Positions 1 through 5,343 of a stretch of 5,343 bases of DNA are shown here, piece after piece. The notes under the pieces are model-generated. The model was given only the letters and a program-made list of their open reading frames with translations. It was not told the origin of the DNA and did not search any database. Both the position numbers and the translations under genes were made by a program. Each line of letters begins with the position of its first letter. Positions within the stretch are counted from its first letter, which is position 1. The DNA lies in assembly GCA_023511325.1 (NCBI GenBank), contig JAIMBU010000259.1, positions 1-5,343 on the forward strand, written 5' to 3'. Source of the DNA: Gorillibacterium sp. Lineage in GTDB: Bacteria; Bacillota; Bacilli; Paenibacillales; NBRC-103111.

Positions 1-1
1 A

Positions 2-643
2 GATTTGGATGAGGATCGGCTCGCTATTATAGAATCGGCGATAACGGTATTGAAGAGTAAAGGGGCAACCATCATCGACCCTGTTCAGCTTCCTTGTGAA
101 AAGACAGTGTGGGATGTTAACGTGATGCGCTATGAATTTAAGCATGCACTCAATCATTATTTAGCTAAACAATCTGAGAATGCACCTGTTCATTCATTGA
201 CTGAGCTGATCGCTTTTAATGAAAAGCACGCGGAGCAAGCCTTGAAATATGGTCAAGGAACGTTAATCTGGTCAGAAGAAACAAGTGGCACACTAACAGA
301 GCAAGCCTATCTAGATAGTAGAAAGAAGGATCTAGAGATGGCACGAAAGCAGGGAATCGATTACGCATTACAGGAACATCAATTAGACGCACTGTTATTC
401 CTTGGAAATGAAGGGGGCTCCGATCTTGCTGCAAGAGCAGGGTACCCGATCATTACAGTTCCCGCTGGGTATGCGATCAATGGGGTCGTTGCTCCAGGCG
501 GTTACGTGACAAAGGGCCCCCAAGGTGTATCTTTTGTCGGGACGGCTTTTAGCGAACCTCTATTACTAAAGCTAGCCTATGGCTTTGAACAAGCGACCAA
601 GCATCGTTTTCCACCGCAGCTAGATTCGTTTTCGATCACATGA
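2..643 (+). CDS. Amidase signature family protein, C-terminal part (5' end outside window)
   Basis: This is the carboxy-terminal ~213 residues of an amidase-signature (AS) family enzyme, a group that hydrolyses C-N amide bonds with a Lys-Ser-Ser triad. The reading frame is open from base 2 and ends at TGA 641-643. The TTG at 5-7 is an internal Leu codon rather than a start, because AS enzymes are usually about 450-500 residues and the catalytic Lys and glycine/serine-rich signature would lie upstream of the window. Seen here are features typical of the C-terminal half: the EFKHALNHYL segment (about residues 45-54 of the fragment), the block from about 128 to 156 (DALLFLGNEGG, then AGYPIITVPAGY), and the terminal GPQGVSFVGTAFSEP block leading into a helix and RFPP. 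The catalytic residues cannot be checked, so activity and substrate (for example peptide amide, aliphatic amide or a GatA-like role) stay open. No terminator is seen before the acetyltransferase gene 62 bases downstream, so read-through is possible. Confidence 0.88.
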   Translation, partial: DLDEDRLAIIESAITVLKSKGATIIDPVQLPCEKTVWDVNVMRYEFKHALNHYLAKQSENAPVHSLTELIAFNEKHAEQALKYGQGTLIWSEETSGTLTEQAYLDSRKKDLEMARKQGIDYALQEHQLDALLFLGNEGGSDLAARAGYPIITVPAGYAINGVVAPGGYVTKGPQGVSFVGTAFSEPLLLKLAYGFEQATKHRFPPQLDSFSIT

Positions 644-705
644 ATTTCTCTGACTCGATGAACTTACTGGCAATAAATTTAAGACGATAATGAGGGTGAG
701 CATGT

Positions 706-1266
706 ATGGGCATTCAACTCGAAGGTAAGAAAGTCATTTTACGTGATATGACTGAGGTAGATGTAGAAAAGATGTATTATCATCAATACGAAGCAGAAGA
801 TCGTGAACATCTCAATTGGAATGGGCCTTATCAACCTTTGACGCATATTCCTTTTAGTGATTTCTTAGCAAAATATAAAAACCATCTTGATGTCACAGCT
901 GCTGACCTCCCCCGATCCATGTTAGTCATCGAAATCGATGGAAAATTAGCGGGGAATGTAGGAAGATATTGGGTTTCGGAGGAGACCAATTGGTTTGAAA
1001 TTGGTATTGTTATTTACGATTCAAGCAAGTGGTCAGGTGGGTATGGAACAGAAGCCTTTCGGATGTGGATGGATTATCTATTTAATCATGTAGACACTGT
1101 ACGGCTTGGAATTGGTACTTGGTCGGGAAATGAAAGAATGATGAGACTCGCAGCAAAATCCGGAATGATTGAAGAAGCACAAGTGCGCAAAGCGAGGATT
1201 GTCCGCGGAGAATATTACGATGCAATCAAAATGGGAATTTTACGAGAGGAATGGGAGTCTTTATGA
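706..1266 (+). CDS. GNAT family N-acetyltransferase (RimJ/RimL-like)
   Basis: The product is a complete 186-residue acetyltransferase of the GNAT superfamily, of the RimJ/RimL-like (Acetyltransf_3) type, expected to be cytosolic and to move an acetyl group from acetyl-CoA to an amine. The N-terminus has the characteristic strand LEGKKVILRDMTEVDVEKM (residues 5-23). A strand-rich centre (IEIDGKLAGNVGRYWV, about 75-90) is followed by FEIGIVIYD (97-105). The acetyl-CoA pyrophosphate-binding loop is WSGGYGTEA (109-117), followed by a helix, and a late motif GTWSGNERMMRLAAKSGM (137-154) carries the Asn common to the family. Start: ATG 706 is preceded by GAGGGTGAG at 692-700, five bases upstream; the ATG at 702 is in another frame. 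The substrate (ribosomal protein, antibiotic, polyamine or other) cannot be told from sequence. It lies downstream of the amidase gene on the same strand and ends just before a hairpin terminator facing the nrd operon. Confidence 0.9.
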   Translation: MGIQLEGKKVILRDMTEVDVEKMYYHQYEAEDREHLNWNGPYQPLTHIPFSDFLAKYKNHLDVTAADLPRSMLVIEIDGKLAGNVGRYWVSEETNWFEIGIVIYDSSKWSGGYGTEAFRMWMDYLFNHVDTVRLGIGTWSGNERMMRLAAKSGMIEEAQVRKARIVRGEYYDAIKMGILREEWESL

Positions 1267-1319
1267 AGTCCGATCAAAACGTACAACTTCCAATCCGAAA
1301 TCATCAAACATGATAAAAA

Positions 1320-1356
1320 ATAAACGCCGAACTCGATCAGGAGCTTCGGCGTTTAT
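1320..1356. terminator. Bidirectional rho-independent terminator between the GNAT gene and nrdF
   Basis: Bases 1320-1331 (ATAAACGCCGAA) are exactly reverse-complementary to 1345-1356 (TTCGGCGTTTAT), giving a perfect 12-bp stem. It can be lengthened by CTC/GAG (1332-1334 with 1341-1343) across a single bulged C at 1344. Read on the minus strand the stem is followed by five T's (complement of 1315-1319), a classic intrinsic terminator for the nrd operon, 13 bases past the nrdF stop. Read on the plus strand it is followed by the T-rich CGTTTGTTTT (1357-1366), which can end transcription coming from the acetyltransferase gene. The minus direction is the stronger of the two. Confidence 0.88.
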
Positions 1357-1368
1357 CGTTTGTTTTAC

Positions 1369-2373
1369 TTAGAGATCAAAAATAAAATCCTCATCCTGCA
1401 AGGCTTCGGTATGGATCGTGCGGACGTAGCCGTTACCTTTCTTCGAGAAAAAGTCATGTTGCTTGGTCTGTGTACGGATGCCATTCAGCACGATCGGATT
1501 GATCTCTTCATCCGGGAAAAGTGGATCGCGGCCTAGGTTCATCAACGCTTTGTTGGCATTATAACGCACGAAGCTATTTACCTCTGCGGTCAGTCCAAGA
1601 GTCGTATATAGCTCTTTAGTATATTGCTCCTCATTCTGATGCAACACATGGATCAACTCCAGCAATTCACGATCAGCAATAGCTTGATCCGCAGGGGAGA
1701 AGGCTGCGTAGATCTCTTGAGCCAGCAAGCCAATATATAAGCCATGGATACTTTCATCGCGCAGAATCAGATCGATGACCTCACCGCTGCTGGTCATCTT
1801 GCCTTGCCCAGCTAGATACAAAGGATAGAAGAAACCACTATAGAACAGATAGCTTTCCAAGAGCACCGAGGCACACATAGCCAGATATACATCCTTAGGC
1901 GTATTGATTTCACGATAGAAGCGAGAGATCAGTTCTGCCTTCTTCTGCAGATGCTGATTACCTTCTACCCAGCGGAATACCTCATCGATTTCTTCACTGG
2001 AGGCAAGTGTTGTAAAGATGCTGCTGTAAGACTTGGCGTGGATCTGCTCCATCATCCCCATAAAGCCGAGCACAGCTTTACGTTGGAGTCCGTCTACATG
2101 ATCGAGTATCTGCGGCATGCCCACTCCGCCCTGGACGGTGTCTAATAGCGTTAAGCCACCTAATACCTTCATATATAAATCTTGTTCATCTTGGCTAAGC
2201 GTGATCCAGGACATTTTATCCTCGGAGAGCGGGATTTCCTCGTCTGTCCAAAATTGCATGATATTCTGGCTCCAGAACATCTGGGTATAATCATCATCGG
2301 GCCGGTTCCAATTTACCGCTTGTAGCGGTTTTTTGGCTAGCGTGACGCTATCTTGTCCTTGTACAGCTTGCAT
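1369..2373 (-). CDS. nrdF: Class Ib ribonucleoside-diphosphate reductase, beta (radical) subunit NrdF
   Basis: NrdF carries the dinuclear metal centre and the stable tyrosyl radical that starts catalysis in NrdE; class Ib enzymes use Mn(III)2-Tyr formed with NrdI, or Fe(III)2-Tyr. Numbering from the chosen start (334 residues), the expected metal ligands are visible: D78 (LTLLDTVQGG), E109 and H112 (MEQIHAKSY), E173 (VLLESYLFYSGF), E207 and H210 (RDESIHGLY). The radical tyrosine is Y116. The block RYNANKALMNLGRDP and the tail HDFFSKKGNGY...EDFIFDL, which docks on the alpha subunit, match Firmicutes NrdF, and the length is normal for the family. Start: ATG 2382 is also open and would add three residues, but AAAGGA directly abuts it; the second ATG at 2373 has that same site nine bases upstream, so it is preferred. 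It is the last gene of the operon, 84 bases after nrdE and immediately before a strong terminator. Confidence 0.96.
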   Translation of the reverse strand: MQAVQGQDSVTLAKKPLQAVNWNRPDDDYTQMFWSQNIMQFWTDEEIPLSEDKMSWITLSQDEQDLYMKVLGGLTLLDTVQGGVGMPQILDHVDGLQRKAVLGFMGMMEQIHAKSYSSIFTTLASSEEIDEVFRWVEGNQHLQKKAELISRFYREINTPKDVYLAMCASVLLESYLFYSGFFYPLYLAGQGKMTSSGEVIDLILRDESIHGLYIGLLAQEIYAAFSPADQAIADRELLELIHVLHQNEEQYTKELYTTLGLTAEVNSFVRYNANKALMNLGRDPLFPDEEINPIVLNGIRTQTKQHDFFSKKGNGYVRTIHTEALQDEDFIFDL

Positions 2374-2382
2374 CGTAATCAT

Positions 2383-2388
2383 TCCTTT
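2383..2388 (-). promoter_or_regulatory. Ribosome binding site deciding the nrdF start
   Basis: On the minus strand AAAGGA (2388-2383) touches the ATG at 2382-2380 with no spacer, yet sits nine bases before the next in-frame ATG at 2373-2371. Normal Shine-Dalgarno spacing of about 5-10 bases therefore points to the second ATG. No better site is seen further upstream in the nrdE-nrdF gap. Confidence 0.65.
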
Positions 2389-2457
2389 CGCAAAAGCACG
2401 GATATGTCATAGGTTAAAGTTGCTCATCCTGTTTGGATGCCCTACCTTGGTGGTTGT

Positions 2458-4542
2458 TTAGATCGCACAGCTGATACATTCTTCGACGCTTAGATGATTG
2501 GTGCGAGTGTAGTATAGCGACTTGAGTCCTTTTTTAGCTGCATAGAGATAACAGCGGGCTAATTCCCGCGTCGTCACTGTGCTATTGACATGCAGGATAG
2601 CAGAGATGCCTTGATCAACATGCTCCTGAATGGTCGCGATCATATCAATGACCTTGAATTGATCCATCCGGTAGGCTGATTTATAGAAGAAGTTATTGTC
2701 CGTGCTCAAGTAAGGCATGGGGTAATAGGTTGTCGAGTTGGCGTAGGTGCGCGTTTCGATAATATCAACAACGGGCATGACACTAGAAGTGGCATTTTGA
2801 ATATAAGAAATGCTTTGGGTCGGTGCGATGGCAAGGCGATAGGCATGATAGAGACCATGTTCACGCACCTGCTCCTTTAAAGCTGCCCAATCAGCAGGTG
2901 AAGGAAGGGAGATGTCGGCAAACAATGTTTGAACCCTCTCTGTAACAGGACGGAAGTCAGTACTTAAGTATTTAGCGAAATAAGTGCCTTTGGCATACTC
3001 TGAATGCTCAAAGCCGGCAAAGCTAAGGCCACGTTCACGCGCGTTCTGATTGCTTTTCTCTAATGAATAGAAGTTAACAGCCATAAAGAAGGAACGGGCA
3101 AAATCAAGCGCTTCTGGACTTTCATAGGAAATGTGATTTTTGGCCAAAAAACCGTGTAGGTTCATCGCACCGAGGCCAACCGAGTGAAGCTCTTCATTCG
3201 CTTTGCCAACACCGGGAGCGTTGGCAATCCGGGTCATGTCGCTGACTGCCGTTAAAGCGATCATGCCCTCGAAAACCGATTCCTTGATCTTGCCATGCTC
3301 CATAACATTGACAATATTAAGTGAAGCTAGATTGCAGCTAATGTCGCGGCGAATGACATCATCCATACCATAATCATTGATTTCCGATGTTTCCTGCAAT
3401 TGATAAATCTCTGTGCACAGGTTGGACATTTTGATCGAGCCCAAATCCTTCAGCGCGTGATCACGATTGGCATTTGATTTGTTCATGATATAGGGATAAC
3501 CCGACTCAAGTTGGATGGTGGCAATTTTGACCAGCATATCCCGGGCACTCATGACCATTTTCTTTCGGACATTCTTGTTAGCCAGTAGCTCCTCATACAT
3601 CTCATCCAAATTAAGATCATCCAGATGCACACCGTATTCGCGGTGAACGGAATGGGGGGCAAAGACAAACAGGGGTTTATTCGCTTCAGCCAAACGATAG
3701 AACATATCGGGTACGATCAAGCCAATGGACAGGGTTTTGAGGCGCAGCTTCTCATCCGCGTTGATCTTCTTACTATCGAGAAACTCCAGAATGTCCCAGC
3801 CAAAAATATTGTAATAAGCTGCCCCGGATCCACGTCGCTGTCCCATTTGATCCGCATAGGAGAAGGCATCCTCCATCAGCTTGAGTACGGGCATGATGCC
3901 CTTGGCTGCCCCTTCAACGCCCTTGATTGGTTCACCACGGCCACGTAGCTTAGAGAGATTGACGGCAACGCCGCCCCCAACCTTGGACAGCTGCATGCAG
4001 GTAGCTAGGCAGTAGTTGATCGAATTGAGTGAATCATCCATTTCCAGCAGGAAGCAGGATACCATTTCACCGCGACGACTTTTACCCGCGTTGAGGAAGG
4101 TTGGTGTTGCTGGCTGCACCCGCTGCTCCATAATGGCGATAGCCAAAGCTTTAGCCGCTGCTACGTTGCCCGTAGCTAGATGGAGCCCGACAATCGCCGC
4201 ACGGTCAGCATAATGCTCAAGGTAGATCGATTTATCATTACTCTTCATGGCATAGTCTGTGTAAAATTTGGACGCTGCCATAAAGGAGGCATACTCGAAG
4301 GGAACCGCATGGGAAGCGGTAAAAACATCCGTTACTTCATCAACCGTATAGCGAGCATAGACATTCTCATAGTAATCATTAGCAATCATGTAATCGACTT
4401 GTTCTTGAAAGCTTGTGAAGGCCAGGCTACGTTCGTAAACTTCTACCATGAAGACGTTAACTGCCTCTTTATCCTTATCCAACTGGAAGAAGCCATCTGG
4501 ACCTTTTTGCATCAATTGATTATTTAACTGGATATAGCTCAA
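2458..4542 (-). CDS. nrdE: Class Ib ribonucleoside-diphosphate reductase, alpha (catalytic) subunit NrdE
   Basis: NrdE reduces ribonucleoside 5'-diphosphates to deoxyribonucleotides for DNA synthesis, using a radical delivered by NrdF. The product is 694 residues, normal for NrdE. Order: an NrdE-type N-terminal domain (about 5-90), the ribonucleotide reductase large-subunit N domain (about 95-160), then the ten-stranded barrel to about 680. There is no complete ATP-cone, as usual for class Ib. Visible catalytic residues: redox pair C163 (EMVSCFLLEMDDSL) and C403 (DISCNLASLN); thiyl-radical C376 with N374 and E378 in the motif SNLCTE; radical-transfer tyrosines Y677-Y678 (LKSLYYTRT); and the C-terminal thiol-shuttle pair C689/C692 (EECISCAI) that would be re-reduced by an NrdH or thioredoxin encoded elsewhere. 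The motif APTQSISYIQNATSSVMP (573-590) resembles the staphylococcal NrdE form as I recall it, which has Q where B. subtilis has G. The start is TTG at 4542-4540, overlapping the end of nrdI by 23 bases. Homology reaches to the first residues (YIQLNNQLM), so the next ATG (residue 11) would be too short. Confidence 0.97.
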   Translation of the reverse strand: MSYIQLNNQLMQKGPDGFFQLDKDKEAVNVFMVEVYERSLAFTSFQEQVDYMIANDYYENVYARYTVDEVTDVFTASHAVPFEYASFMAASKFYTDYAMKSNDKSIYLEHYADRAAIVGLHLATGNVAAAKALAIAIMEQRVQPATPTFLNAGKSRRGEMVSCFLLEMDDSLNSINYCLATCMQLSKVGGGVAVNLSKLRGRGEPIKGVEGAAKGIMPVLKLMEDAFSYADQMGQRRGSGAAYYNIFGWDILEFLDSKKINADEKLRLKTLSIGLIVPDMFYRLAEANKPLFVFAPHSVHREYGVHLDDLNLDEMYEELLANKNVRKKMVMSARDMLVKIATIQLESGYPYIMNKSNANRDHALKDLGSIKMSNLCTEIYQLQETSEINDYGMDDVIRRDISCNLASLNIVNVMEHGKIKESVFEGMIALTAVSDMTRIANAPGVGKANEELHSVGLGAMNLHGFLAKNHISYESPEALDFARSFFMAVNFYSLEKSNQNARERGLSFAGFEHSEYAKGTYFAKYLSTDFRPVTERVQTLFADISLPSPADWAALKEQVREHGLYHAYRLAIAPTQSISYIQNATSSVMPVVDIIETRTYANSTTYYPMPYLSTDNNFFYKSAYRMDQFKVIDMIATIQEHVDQGISAILHVNSTVTTRELARCYLYAAKKGLKSLYYTRTNHLSVEECISCAI

Positions 4543-4888
4543 ATTTGTCCAACTCCTCTTGAAAAAAATCTAGGTCACGAGATGTACCTGATAATTCAAA
4601 TTTATAGAGTACAGGTGTATTGTAGAGAGACGAGATTGTATCTGCGCTTTTGGCAAAGCCGTTTCCCCAATTCCGATTGCCACTTGCTGCGACACCTAGC
4701 AGCAGGGAGCCATTTAACTCAAGAAATGCTAAGCTTTTGGGCGGGACCTTACCGAATCCTGTGGTATACGTGATGAACACGAAGGGCTCGAATAATGTCA
4801 GTGACTCCTCAATCTGCACGGCTCTTCTATTAAGCTTCTCAACAAAGCGGCGAACGTTACCCGTTTTGGAGTCATAAGCAACCAACAT
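4520..4888 (-). CDS. nrdI: NrdI, flavodoxin-like activator of class Ib ribonucleotide reductase
   Basis: NrdI is a small FMN protein that reacts with oxygen to give the oxidant needed to assemble the dimanganese-tyrosyl cofactor of NrdF. The product is 122 residues, the usual size. FMN-site features are clear: the phosphate-binding loop YDSKTGNVRRF (5-15), the loop ITYTTGFGKVP (39-49), and the flavin-facing segment LLLGVAASGNRNWG (62-75) followed by FAKSADTIS. The C-terminal KFELSGTSRDL (96-106) is also a family hallmark. The ATG at 4888 is the first possible ATG: an in-frame TGA lies at 4897-4895 just upstream. AAGGAG is present at 4906-4901 with a somewhat long 12-base spacer, and GGTGAG lies closer. 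It is the first gene of the operon; its 3' end overlaps nrdE by 23 bases. Confidence 0.95.
   Translation of the reverse strand: MLVAYDSKTGNVRRFVEKLNRRAVQIEESLTLFEPFVFITYTTGFGKVPPKSLAFLELNGSLLLGVAASGNRNWGNGFAKSADTISSLYNTPVLYKFELSGTSRDLDFFQEELDKFELYPVK
4553..4558 (-). promoter_or_regulatory. Ribosome binding site for the TTG start of nrdE, inside nrdI
   Basis: On the minus strand GAGGAG (4558-4553) lies ten bases before the TTG at 4542-4540. It is embedded in the nrdI reading frame, where these bases form part of the Glu-Glu codons of ...FFQEELDKF. A strong site offsets the weak TTG codon, and with the 23-base gene overlap it suggests translational coupling of NrdI and NrdE. Confidence 0.6.
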
Positions 4889-4940
4889 CTTTTCTCACCA
4901 CTCCTTTAGCTAAATGATGTGTATAATAGAGAAGGGCGCA

Positions 4941-4967
4941 TTTAAAAGAGAAAAAGCCTGCTATAAT
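4941..4967 (+). promoter_or_regulatory. Weak candidate promoter for the cardiolipin synthase gene
   Basis: A perfect TATAAT lies at 4962-4967 on the plus strand. The only -35-like hexamer near it is TTTAAA at 4941-4946 (4 of 6 matches, 15-base spacer), which is poor. Use of this -10 would give a leader of about 60 bases before the cls ATG. It overlaps NrdR box 2 by three bases. No better plus-strand promoter is seen in the intergenic region. Confidence 0.25.
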
Positions 4968-4980
4968 CAATATCTTGTGA
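4965..4980. promoter_or_regulatory. NrdR box 2 (downstream copy)
   Basis: AATCAATATCTTGTGA matches 12 of 16 positions of the NrdR box. Its core CAATATCTTGTG repeats the core of box 1 with one mismatch in 12. The two boxes are 30 bases apart start to start, about three helical turns, in line with the tandem arrangement NrdR needs (31-32 bases is the spacing I recall as typical). This copy lies just downstream of the predicted nrd transcription start. Confidence 0.65.
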
Positions 4981-4992
4981 TAATAATTAAAA
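4978..4992. promoter_or_regulatory. Candidate Fur-family (Fur or PerR) operator
   Basis: TGATAATAATTAAAA fits the Fur 7-1-7 palindrome (TGATAAT-n-ATTATCA) at 12 of 14 positions and the PerR variant (TTATAAT-n-ATTATAA) also at 12 of 14, so the two cannot be separated by eye. It lies between the NrdR boxes, over the probable transcription start of the nrd operon. The flanking DNA is very A/T-rich, so a chance match is possible. The idea is biologically sensible because class Ib reductases can be tied to iron/manganese supply and peroxide stress. Confidence 0.3.
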
Positions 4993-5017
4993 TATAACAA
5001 TATGTTGTGTTTGTCAA
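4991..5017 (-). promoter_or_regulatory. Sigma-A type promoter of the nrdI-nrdE-nrdF operon
   Basis: On the minus strand a perfect -35 hexamer TTGACA occupies 5017-5012. Fifteen bases on is TATATT (4996-4991), one mismatch from TATAAT, preceded by TG plus one base (4999-4997), an extended -10 that can offset the short spacer. A 17-base spacer would instead give the poorer TATTTT at 4994-4989. Transcription would begin near 4984, leaving a leader of roughly 95 bases before nrdI in which I see no clear structure. The elements are interleaved with the two NrdR-box-like sequences. Confidence 0.68.
4995..5010. promoter_or_regulatory. NrdR box 1 (upstream copy)
   Basis: TAACAATATGTTGTGT matches 13 of 16 positions of the palindromic NrdR box (ACACAATATATTGTGT as I recall it). 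NrdR is the zinc-finger/ATP-cone repressor of bacterial ribonucleotide reductase genes, responding to dATP/ATP. The box fills the -35/-10 spacer of the nrd promoter and overlaps the first base or two of the -10, as expected for repression. The nrdR gene is not in the window. Confidence 0.75.
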
Positions 5018-5036
5018 ATACTACTTGAGGTGAAGC

Positions 5037-5343
5037 ATGAACTATTTCAACACGACATTCTCGATTATTTCCCTGCTCAACCTGATCCTTGCTGGCGTTG
5101 TCATCTTCTGGGAGCGAAGAAATATTGGGACAACCTGGGCCTGGGTAATGGTTCTACTCTTTCTACCAGGTGTTGGCTTTTTTCTTTATTTGATCTTAGG
5201 ACAGAATTTAAGCAGACGTAAGCTTTATAAAATTAAATCGGCCACGCAAGACACGATCAACGAAATGATTGAAGAGCAACGAAGTAATTTCCAAGAAAGC
5301 CGAATAGAATATCATGACCCGAGCATGGCGAAATATCAGGATA
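5037..5343 (+). CDS. cls: Cardiolipin synthase, N-terminal part (3' end outside window)
   Basis: The first 102 residues of a phospholipase D-type cardiolipin synthase, a membrane enzyme that joins two phosphatidylglycerol molecules to form cardiolipin and glycerol. The frame is open from ATG 5037 to the window end. Two hydrophobic membrane segments are visible, about residues 7-24 (TFSIISLLNLILAGVVIF) and 34-55. The second contains the PLDc_N hallmark WAWVMVLLFLPGVGFFLYLILGQNLSRRKLY (34-64), with WERRN connecting the two. A charged cytosolic stretch follows (QDTINEMIEEQRSNFQESR). The two HKD catalytic motifs would lie beyond the window, so activity cannot be confirmed. The start is supported by GAGGTGA at 5027-5033 just upstream. 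The gene is divergent from nrdI with 148 bases between the start codons. PLDc_N also occurs in a few other small membrane proteins, but the run of similarity beyond the second helix favours cardiolipin synthase. Confidence 0.85.
   Translation, partial: MNYFNTTFSIISLLNLILAGVVIFWERRNIGTTWAWVMVLLFLPGVGFFLYLILGQNLSRRKLYKIKSATQDTINEMIEEQRSNFQESRIEYHDPSMAKYQD

Noticed and set aside
401..434. Reverse-strand open frame over the amidase fragment (216-434) as a gene
   Set aside because: It is a shadow of the amidase coding frame, with no homology and no ribosome binding site recognised.
574..580. Unusual NrdE residues: Q instead of G in APTQSISY and A instead of G in ISCNLASLN
   Set aside because: These are protein-level differences from B. 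subtilis NrdE (residues about 573-580 and 401-409), not window coordinates. The APTQS form is shared with staphylococcal NrdE from memory, and all catalytic residues are intact, so there is no sign of inactivation.
664..691. Possible promoter for the GNAT gene (GATAAT at 686-691)
   Set aside because: The -35 match is very poor and the start site would fall inside the ribosome binding site, leaving almost no leader.
3625..4527. Several plus-strand open frames opposite nrdE (3625-3948, 4016-4213, 4180-4527)
   Set aside because: They lie entirely opposite the strongly conserved nrdE frame and show no independent family features.
4922..4927. TATAAT on the plus strand as a -10 for cls
   Set aside because: There is no acceptable -35 or properly placed TGn extension upstream, and it lies further from cls than the 4962 candidate.
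5030..5221. Open frame beginning at GTG 5030, overlapping the start of cls
   Set aside because: It has no recognisable family features, while the overlapping frame from 5037 encodes a clear PLDc_N membrane region with a ribosome binding site.

Overview
The window looks like ordinary chromosome from a low-to-moderate GC Gram-positive bacterium of the Bacillales, most likely a Paenibacillus-like lineage. This rests on strong AGGAG/GAGG ribosome binding sites, the nrdI-nrdE-nrdF gene order, the Firmicutes-style class Ib ribonucleotide reductase sequences, and a Bacillus-type cardiolipin synthase N-terminus. The genus is inferred, not proven.

Layout. At the left edge is the C-terminal part of an amidase-signature-family protein (+ strand, cut by the window start), followed after about 60 bases by a complete GNAT acetyltransferase gene (+). 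A near-perfect hairpin at 1320-1356 separates this pair from the convergent nrd operon and can terminate transcription from both sides. The minus strand then holds, in transcription order, nrdI (4888-4520), nrdE (4542-2458) and nrdF (2373-1369), encoding a complete class Ib ribonucleotide reductase: the flavodoxin-like activator, the catalytic alpha subunit and the radical-bearing beta subunit. At the right edge, divergent from nrdI, is the start of a cardiolipin synthase gene (+, cut by the window end).

Control. The 148-base nrdI/cls intergenic region is the most information-rich stretch. It contains a sigma-A type promoter for the nrd operon (TTGACA plus an extended -10), two direct copies of an NrdR-box-like sequence 30 bases apart that bracket the -10 and the probable transcription start, and between them a candidate Fur-family (Fur or PerR) operator. 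A perfect TATAAT on the + strand overlaps the second NrdR box and might serve cls.

How the genes work together. NrdI (FMN) is expected to supply the oxidant that loads the dimanganese-tyrosyl cofactor in NrdF. NrdF passes the radical to the active-site cysteine of NrdE, which reduces ribonucleoside diphosphates. No nrdH/thioredoxin-like reductant gene lies in the window. The amidase, acetyltransferase and cardiolipin synthase have no evident functional tie to the reductase.

I found no sign of a mobile element, CRISPR array, RNA gene or previously undescribed system. The observations worth following concern regulation of the nrd/cls divergent region and start-codon choice.
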